Of a DNA stretch of 57,740 bases, positions 51,201 through 57,740 are shown piece after piece (within the stretch, counting starts at the first letter, position 1; each line of letters opens with the position of its first letter). Source of the DNA: an uncultured Muribaculaceae bacterium. GTDB lineage: Bacteria > Bacteroidota > Bacteroidia > Bacteroidales > Muribaculaceae. Position numbers and translations under genes: made by a program. The stretch is taken from the NCBI GenBank assembly GCA_934667475.1, contig CAKUMB010000013.1, positions 1-57,740 on the forward strand. Direction: 5' to 3'. The notes under the pieces are model-generated. The model had not been told where the DNA came from, made no database searches, and saw nothing but the letters and a program-made list of their open reading frames with translations.

Positions 51201-54200
51201 AACTGGCGAGGGACGCTTTGCTCCCACCCGTGGCTGGAAAGACAGAGAGAGTGGAGGCTGGATGTTCCGCAGCGAGGAGGATGCGCGCAAGGCGGCCGAA
51301 ATGGTGGGCAGCGATGAAGCCGTGGCCGAGCACAAACCGAAAGGAGGCAAAGGCGGCAAAGCCGATGGCGGAAGCAAGCCGTCTGAGAGGAAGATTGATG
51401 ATGTGGGCGAGCACATTGCCGGGGCGCGCAAGGATGCGCTGGCCAAGCTGTCGCAAAGCGTGGCCGACGTGACGCTGGAGAGCCTGATAGGGCTGCCCGC
51501 GTCGAAGGCGTTCAAGCGGCCCGACCTGAAGAAGGCCGTGAAGGAGGGCGCGCTGCGCGAGACGGACGCACGGTTTGCCGAGGCGGTGATGGCCGCGTAT
51601 CTGGGGACTGCGAAGCCGAAGCTGAAGGAGGGCTACAAGCGCGCCAGCAGCGAGGAAGAGGTGCGGGCGTGGGCCGAGCATGCCAAGGAAGGCGTGGATA
51701 TGCTGGCCAGGCTGTTCTCGCTTGACGAGGCGGGCCGCGACAAGTTTATGGCTGAGGTGCGCTCCCGCAAGGCGTACAGCGAGGAAGAGGTGCGGGAGCG
51801 CCAGCGGCAGCTGGAGCAGTGGAATCCTGGCCGGAAGTTCAACGGCACGTGCTATCCGCTGAACCCGGTGGACGTGATGGCCCGCGTGATGGAGCGGCTG
51901 GGCCATGAGCCCGGAGCAAAAGTGACGCTTCCGGTTGTGGCGGCTGCGCCAGACAGCGGCTTTGGCCAGTATGTGCTGACAACGCGCAACGGCAAGCCAT
52001 ACTACCCCGGCAGACGGCTGACAACCATCGACGATGTGGTGGACGAGATTGTGTATGCGGCCAAGGTGGAGAATGCCGACCAGGACACCGACCACCCTGC
52101 GGGCAAGTTCTCGGTTAAGGGCGTGGGCGAGCCGCTGAAGGGGTCCACGGGTAAATGGCTTGTGGTGACACAACGCAGCCTCACGGCGGCGGTTGAGCGG
52201 CACACACTCGACTCCAAGGAGGAGGCCGAGGCGTTTGCACAGAAGTTTTTGGAGGGCAGAGGCAAGTACCGTTATGCTTCAAAGCCAACAGAGGAGGCGC
52301 GCACGACCGGCTACAGCCAATATGAGATAGTGTACAAGCACGACAACCCCACCAAGGGAACGTATGCGTACATGCCCACCGGCAAGGTGTACGGCTCGCT
52401 GGAGGAGGCGCGCGCGGCCATTGACGGTGAGCATGACGAGTTGAACAGCGTGGTTAACGCCAAGCTGGCCGAGGAGAAAGGCAAAAGCGGTGAGGGCAAT
52501 AAGAAGGACTACCTGAAGATAGTGTCGTACACCGAGGACGGCAGGACGTGGAAGTATGGCGTTGTGCTGGCGGACAAGTATGCCCCCAAGATTGGAGCGC
52601 TCGACACCATGCCGTTCTACCTTGGCGACGGCTTCAGCACCCCCAAGGAGGCTCAGGCTTTTGTGGATGAGCACCGCGAGGAGTGGGACGCCAAGGTTTC
52701 GGAGATTGACAAGGCACGCCGCGACTTTGTGTATTTCAACGGCACTGGCGAGCGCACCGGAAAGGACTGGCGCAAGGGGGCTGACGTGAGCGCCGGGCAG
52801 CTGATGGAGCAGTTCGGCTTCCGCGGCGTGCAGTTCGGCAACTGGACCAACCAGCGCGACCGGCAGGCTGCGGTGAACGGCGCCTTTGACGCCCTTATGG
52901 ACTTGGCGCAGATATTGGGCGTGTCGCCCCGCGCGCTGAGCCTGAATGGAGAGCTGGGCCTTGCGTTTGGCTCGCGCGGCGGCGGCAGTGCGGCGGCTCA
53001 CTACGAGCTTGGCGAGGTGGTGATTAACCTCACCAAGACGCAGGGGGCCGGCGCGCTGGCCCACGAGTGGTGGCACGCGCTGGACAACTACTTCGCGCGC
53101 CATGGCGACGTGAAGAACGGAATGGTGACCGAGGTGAAGGGCATAGCCATGCGCGATGAGCTGCGGGAGGCGTTCAACGCCCTCATTGACAGCGTGGCCG
53201 GCAGCGACTACAACAAGCGCTCGCGCGCCCGCGGTGCAAGTTATTGGGGCAGGCCCACGGAGGAGACGGCCCGTCTGTTTGCCGCATGGGTGAACGACGA
53301 GCTGCAGAAGCGCGGCATGTCGAGTCCGTTTCTTTCGGACACCGACCCCGGTGCTGCCGAGCGGTATGCCGAGGCGATGTATATGGGATATAAGATGATG
53401 CTCGGTGACAAGGCGATGACGCTTGAAGAGTTCAAGAAGACGCCTTTGGCCCTGAGTGGATTCGTGTATCCGAGCACGGAGGAACTGGCGACATTTGGCA
53501 GGCATCTGCGCAACATCTTCAACACCGTTCAGGAGAAAGTGGACGAGCAGACGGGCAATACGCTGCTGTATCACCGCGGCCCTGTGGTGGCTGAGCCCGA
53601 CGAGGCCGAGCAGGCGCTGCTGGGCGCAGTAAGCGATGTGCTGAAGGACACTGGCATCGAGGTGGTGACCGATGTGGACGAGGGCCAAAGGGTGCTGGAC
53701 GCGGGCAACGGGAACGATGCCAAGCTGGAGGCGCGCCACAGAAGCGACGAGGCGGAGAAGCGCAACAAGATGTGGCGTCTCATAGACCGCACAACGGCCA
53801 TGTTCACAGGCAAGACTGAGAAAGAGGCGCGTGAGGCCCGCCGCAAGGAGATGCAGAAAATCACTGCTGAGAGGAAAGAAATGTACGACAGGGTTTTGTC
53901 GGGCAACTTCGATGAAGTAACTTTGCGTCTGATAAACAACTACATTGCAAATGTCACACCAAGAAACAGAGAATGGAGACCTCTTTCTAAACGACTTCCA
54001 CAGGAAGTGGAACGAGGCTTGCGAAAAGGAGAACGCGCGAGTTATGTCGATGCGCTTTTCTCACGAATATGCGAAAGCGCAGTCTCAAAGAATGAACGAG
54101 CTGGTGCAGAAGGAAAGAGAAGAATTGAGGAGAAAAAGAAAGAACTCCTCAAAAAGTGGGCAATAGCCACCGGCAACTGGCACACAAGCGTGTCGGACTT

Positions 54201-57200
54201 TACCGATGCCAAAGAGCCACTTGGCAGCGGTAAAGACTCTGACGTGTATATCTCCAAAGACGGAAAACACGTAATCAAAGTATCGAAAGGCAAGGACAGC
54301 CCCAAGAAGTTCCGCCCCGACATTGACGCCGTGGCGCTGTTTAACCACGTATTCCCCAACAGCCGGTATGAGATTTTGGGCTATGGCGAGGTTGACGGCA
54401 AGTTCGTGAAGTTTCTCAAGCAGCCATTCGTAGACTTCACCGGCAGCAAACCGCTGTCGGCGGAGGAGCGTGTCGCCTACATGTCCGATATGGGCTTCAA
54501 GCCCGTCAACAAGGAGAAGACCGCTTTCAGCAACGGCACTATCGTGGTTGCCGACCTGCAGGGCAACAACATCGTCAGAGACAAGTCGGGCAACATCCGC
54601 GTGATTGACGCTGACGTGAAGCTGCACACCAAGGACTTTGGCGGGCAGTACAGCTATCCGTCCGTGGAGGCCGACACCGCCCTGCCCCAAGCCGACAGCG
54701 GCAAAGAAGTGCCGCGCCTGCAGAAGGTGTACCACGGCAGCGGGGCGGACTTCGATGAGTTCGACCACTCGCACATGGGCGAGGGCGAAGGCGCGCAAGC
54801 ATACGGCTGGGGCACGTATGTGACCGAGGTCGAAGGCCTCGGCAGAACGTATGCACAAACTGGTTTTCTGAACGCTGAAGCCAGAAGGAAGGGAAATGGA
54901 GACCCTAAATTCTTGGCGGTTGGCAAAATTATAAACCAGGAGACATTCAACTCCGATGCGGACACGTATGAACAGCGGAAAAGTGCAGCGGTTGAGGATT
55001 TGAAAAGAACCATAGCGTCTTTTGAGAAGATGCTGGAAAACCAAACTGATGAAAAATTTCTCGCTGTTCTCAGAGATACGATAGCAAGTGATAAAGCGAC
55101 ACTTGACGCGCTCATACCGATGACAGAGGAGCAGTTTAACGAAGAGCGTTCCCGTCAAGGTCGCATGCGCCACCTGTACACTGTTGACATTCCCGAGGAC
55201 AACGGCCACAACTATCTTGACTATGACGGCCCGGTGACTGAGAGCCAGAAGCGGCTTATCAGTGAGAAATTAAGCGAGGTTGATGGCTACGGCCCGTTGC
55301 TTGACCAGCCAGACGAGTATATATCTGGAGGGGATTTGTACAGAAGGGTGTCGCAGCGTCTTGGCGGAGACAAGGCGGCCTCAAAGTTTTTCGATTCCAT
55401 AGGGATTGTGGGCATGAGGTATCCTGCTGAGTATATGAGCGGCGGGCGTGAGGATGGCGCCAAGGACTACGTGATTTTCAACGAGAGGGACGCGCGGATA
55501 ACCGACCACGTGCGGTTTTTCCGCACGCCTGACGGCGAGGCTTACGGCTTCACGGTGGGCGGCAAGGTATACGTTGACCCGCGCATAGCCAGGGCCGACA
55601 CCCCGATACACGAGTACACCCACCTGTGGAGCGACATGATGCGCCGCGTCAACCCCAAGGCGTGGGCCGACATCGTGCGCCTGATGAAGGGAAAGAACAG
55701 CCTTTGGAACTGGGTGAAGGAGAACTACCCCGAGCTGAAGACCGATGACGAGATAGCCGACGAGGTGCTGGCGCAGTTCTCGGGCAAGCGCGGAGGCGAG
55801 CGTTTGCGCGAGGAGATGCGCAAGGCGGCCGATGGCGAGGGCAGCGTGACAAAGAAGGCTGCCGCCGTGAGCGCATTGCTGCGCGTGAAGGAGGCCCTTG
55901 GCAAGTTCTGGCGCGGGGTGGCCGAGCTGCTGCACATACGCTTCACCACCGCCGATGAGGTGGCCGACCGCGTGATGGCCGACATGCTGCATGGCGTGGA
56001 CCCGCGCAAGGTGATGGACGGGGGCAAAAGCCTGCGCCCCGATACCCGCATAAATGTGGTGGAGGCATCACCGGAGCACGGGTTCAAGAACTTTGCTGAT
56101 GCTAAAACGTGGGCGAAGGAGCACATTGCGCGCACCTACAGCAGCGAGGAAACCGGCGGCAAGGGAGACATTCGCGTCAGCAATGCCGCCATAGGCAAAT
56201 ACTTGTCGCAAGCCGCCGTAGACAAGAGCGACAGCAAAGACGTGCATCTGGCGGTGCTGAAGGTGTTGCCCGATGTGCTGCGTGAGAGTGTGGACGCTGA
56301 GCAGCACCCTGACTATAATAAAGGTGCAGATGGCGTGCGCTCAGCCGAGAACGGCATCAACCCCGATGTGACCATACACAGGCTGTATGGCGCGGTAACT
56401 ATGGGAGGAAAGTTGTATCGTGTAAAGGTGACGCTGAAAGAGGATTCAGCAAGAAGTGACGACCCGAAGAAAGCTTATAGTTATGAGGCAACAAAAATAG
56501 AGCTGTTAGCTGGACAACATGGGAAAGACTCAGAAACTGAACGTTTCCCCCGCAATTCTAACAACTCTATAACTGCTGCAAATTTACTGCAAGGAGTTGA
56601 GAAATCCTATGGAGACGGCAAGTTTTTTGAGGATGATGGGATGCCGCGGACCGGAGATCCTGCAGCTGATGCGGACGAGGGGAAGCGGTTCCGTCTGCTT
56701 GACGATGACGACCCGCAGGCTCAGGAACTGGAGTCGCTGCCCGAGAGTGAGCCAAAGGAGACGCTTGCGCAGGCCATGGTGCGCCGCGTGAAGGAACTGG
56801 CGGCTAAGCTTGGCGCAAAGGTGCGCATAGTGACCTCGGCCGATGAGCTGGCCAAGTCGCCCACCGGCCGCCAGCGCAAGATGAAGGGCATGTATGACAC
56901 CGAGACCGGCGAGATAACCATAGTGGTGGGCAACCACGAGAACCTTGCCGACGTGGAGAACACGATGCTCCACGAGGCTGTGGGCCACGGCGGTTTCCGC
57001 GTGCTGTTTGACACCAAGGAGAAGCTTGGCCACGCCATGGACGAGCTGTACCGCGTGTCGGGCGAGAAAATCAGAAAGTGGATAGACGGCAAGATGCGCA
57101 AGCTGTATGACGCCGAGGTGGACCGCATAATGGCGCGCAAGCGCAAGGAGCGCGAGGCCAGGGGCGAGAAGCCGAGCGACTTCCACCTGAAAGACATGGC

Positions 57201-57740
57201 CGACGCCCACATCGAGGCCAGCAGTAAGAAAGACGAGTTCCGCCGCATAGCCACCGAGGAGTACGGAGCGAACCTTGCCGGCCGCATCGGTGAGAAAGGC
57301 TTTGAGAAGCTGAGCGCGGAGGAGCAGACATTCTGGGGCAGGCTGAAGTCGATGCTCCAGAAGGCGCTGCAGCGTCTGTCGGAGGGCCTGAACATCACCG
57401 GCAAGCACGAGTGGACCGACAAGGACTGGGCGTATGTGCTGCACGAGGCGTACAAGCGCGAGAGGAACGGCGGCAAGCCGAGCATCTTTGACGAGGCCGA
57501 CACCATAGCCATGCGCATGCGCACCGGCTTCGGCGAAACTAAGTTCAGTGATGGTAAGCGTGAACAACAGACTGCTAACGAGCGTTTCAACAATGAACTA
57601 ACACGCTATCAGAATGGCGAAATGGATAAGAATGAGATGCTACATCTTGGCAGACCACAAGGAGTAATGCGTACTTTCCTCCCAAACTTGCCTATTGTTA
57701 TGCGTCAGCGTGTAATAAAGAAAGGTTCAGAGAAGAAGCA
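48244..57740 (+). CDS. Giant polyvalent protein, C-terminus beyond the window
   Basis: An open frame of 3,165 codons runs from a TGA at 48241 to the window edge. The first ATG in frame is 48652, with GTG at 48477 and TTG at 48277. None is convincing, so it was probably joined to the upstream frame before the A7 lesion. Domains in order: repeat A; a ParB/DdrB-like domain (49120-50270; VVLSGNNRTMSGDIAAKQGT); repeat B; a MuF-C/BECR-like nuclease (50530-50950); repeat A; an LPD1-like domain (52797-53105; FGFRGVQFGNWTNQRDRQ; HEWWHALD); a protein kinase (54195-54640; LGSGKDSDVYIS, HVIKVSK, VVADLQGNNIV, VIDAD); an ADP-ribosyltransferase (54724-55500; VYHGSGADFDEFD, AYGWGTYVTEVE); a HEYTH metallopeptidase-like site near 55605; an LPD-like region (56060-56620); a HEAVGH metallopeptidase-like site near 56974; and the start of another MuF-C-like domain after 57550. 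Polyvalent proteins are known from phages and conjugative elements, where they are thought to enter the recipient with the DNA. Domain names are by motif and memory, not by search. Confidence 0.8.
48352..48405 (+). repeat. Short partial copy of the repeat A linker
   Basis: The start of repeat A (TCTGCCAGCAAAGATAG and the following CAAGCGAGGCAGATGCGC) occurs here alone, 156 bases before the full copy at 48508. In frame it encodes SASKDSTSEADAQEG. It marks the 3' edge of the nuclease cassette. Confidence 0.75.
48508..49029 (+). repeat. Repeat A, copy 2
   Basis: The intact copy, encoding GYSISPTTYTNKKGKTTDMS, ELTPEQERTVKEFAKERTGE, GWKDRESGGWMFRSEEDARK and a Gln/Glu-rich coiled coil. It is directly followed by the ParB-like domain. 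Confidence 0.88.
50308..50492 (+). repeat. Repeat B, copy 2
   Basis: Same length as copy 1 with about five differences by eye. It sits immediately upstream of the MuF-C/BECR-like cassette, as copy 1 sits upstream of the pyrophosphatase-like/nuclease cassette. The alternative frame again contains the coiled-coil-like stretch and stops at TAG (50465-50467). Confidence 0.9.
50971..51331 (+). repeat. Repeat A, copy 3 (shortened)
   Basis: Encodes SASKDSTSEADAQEGGGKSA, GYSITPTTYTNKKGKTTDMS and GWKDRESGGWMFRSEEDARK, then diverges after GSDEAVAEH into KPKGGKGGKADGG. It marks the 3' edge of the second nuclease cassette. Confidence 0.87.

Noticed and set aside
53945..54166. A 73-codon alternative frame (MSHQETENGDLFLNDFHRKW...) inside the giant gene
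   Set aside because: It looks protein-like, but the main frame here (LSKRLPQEVERGLRKGERAS) continues smoothly into the kinase-like domain, and there is no promoter, start context or operon logic for the short frame.

Overview
The window looks like a chromosomal stretch from a gut member of the order Bacteroidales, probably Muribaculaceae- or Prevotella-like. Three things point there. Promoters carry the Bacteroidetes -7 box TAnnTTTG, as in TAACTTTG and TAATTTTG. Leaders are A/T-rich and rarely have Shine-Dalgarno sites. The gene content includes DUF4290, DUF4301, an archaeal-type ProS, a YugP-like peptidase and a TPP-controlled thiD-thiS-thiE-thiG-thiC-thiH run. All assignments were read from the sequence by eye; no database search was possible.

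Layout. (1) 1-2.1 kb is a very A/T-rich accessory island: an insertion-sequence end, a disrupted membrane-protein gene, and a DUF2971 gene overlapping it by ATGA. A tRNA-Glu and an eroded Gfo/Idh/MocA gene fragment follow. (2) 2.9-30.3 kb is a housekeeping backbone: Uup-type ABC-F, WecB, the tsaB-DUF4290-rimM-OmpA-like-proS cluster, a flippase/glycosyltransferase pair, superoxide reductase, Vsr, RlmH, an AddB-like nuclease, a YugP-like protease, HisS, a C1 peptidase, a DNA polymerase III delta'-like subunit, LigA, a RelA-type RSH protein, DUF4301 and a secreted thioredoxin. (3) 30.3-31.9 kb is a phage fragment of about 1.6 kb and very low G+C. Its small genes read cleanly only if TAG is a sense codon, probably glutamine, with TAA and TGA as stops. 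It ends with a GH25 lysozyme. (4) 32.0-45.7 kb returns to the backbone: nadC, a HAD phosphatase, an FAD dehydrogenase, lon, a PP2C-like membrane protein and the thiamin operon. (5) After a tRNA-Met (CAT) and its terminator, 45.9 kb to the window end holds a mobile-element 'polyvalent protein' locus. It consists of a giant open frame of more than 3,000 codons that runs off the window, preceded by broken partial copies of itself.

The two most interesting regions are 30.3-31.9 kb and 45.9-57.7 kb. The first is a piece of an alternatively coded (TAG-to-Gln) phage in a chromosome using the standard code, probably from the crAss-like or related lineages. The second is a modular array: two long direct-repeat families, A (three copies plus a short one) and B (two copies), bracket different cargo domains. 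The cargo is mostly predicted nucleases of the BECR/MuF-C type and is poorer in G+C than the repeats around it. The giant frame also appears to carry a ParB-like domain, LPD-type domains, a protein kinase, an ADP-ribosyltransferase and several HExxH-type sites. This resembles recombination-driven exchange of toxin cassettes inside a polyvalent protein. A 14-bp deletion and an A7 run break the reading frame of the upstream copies.
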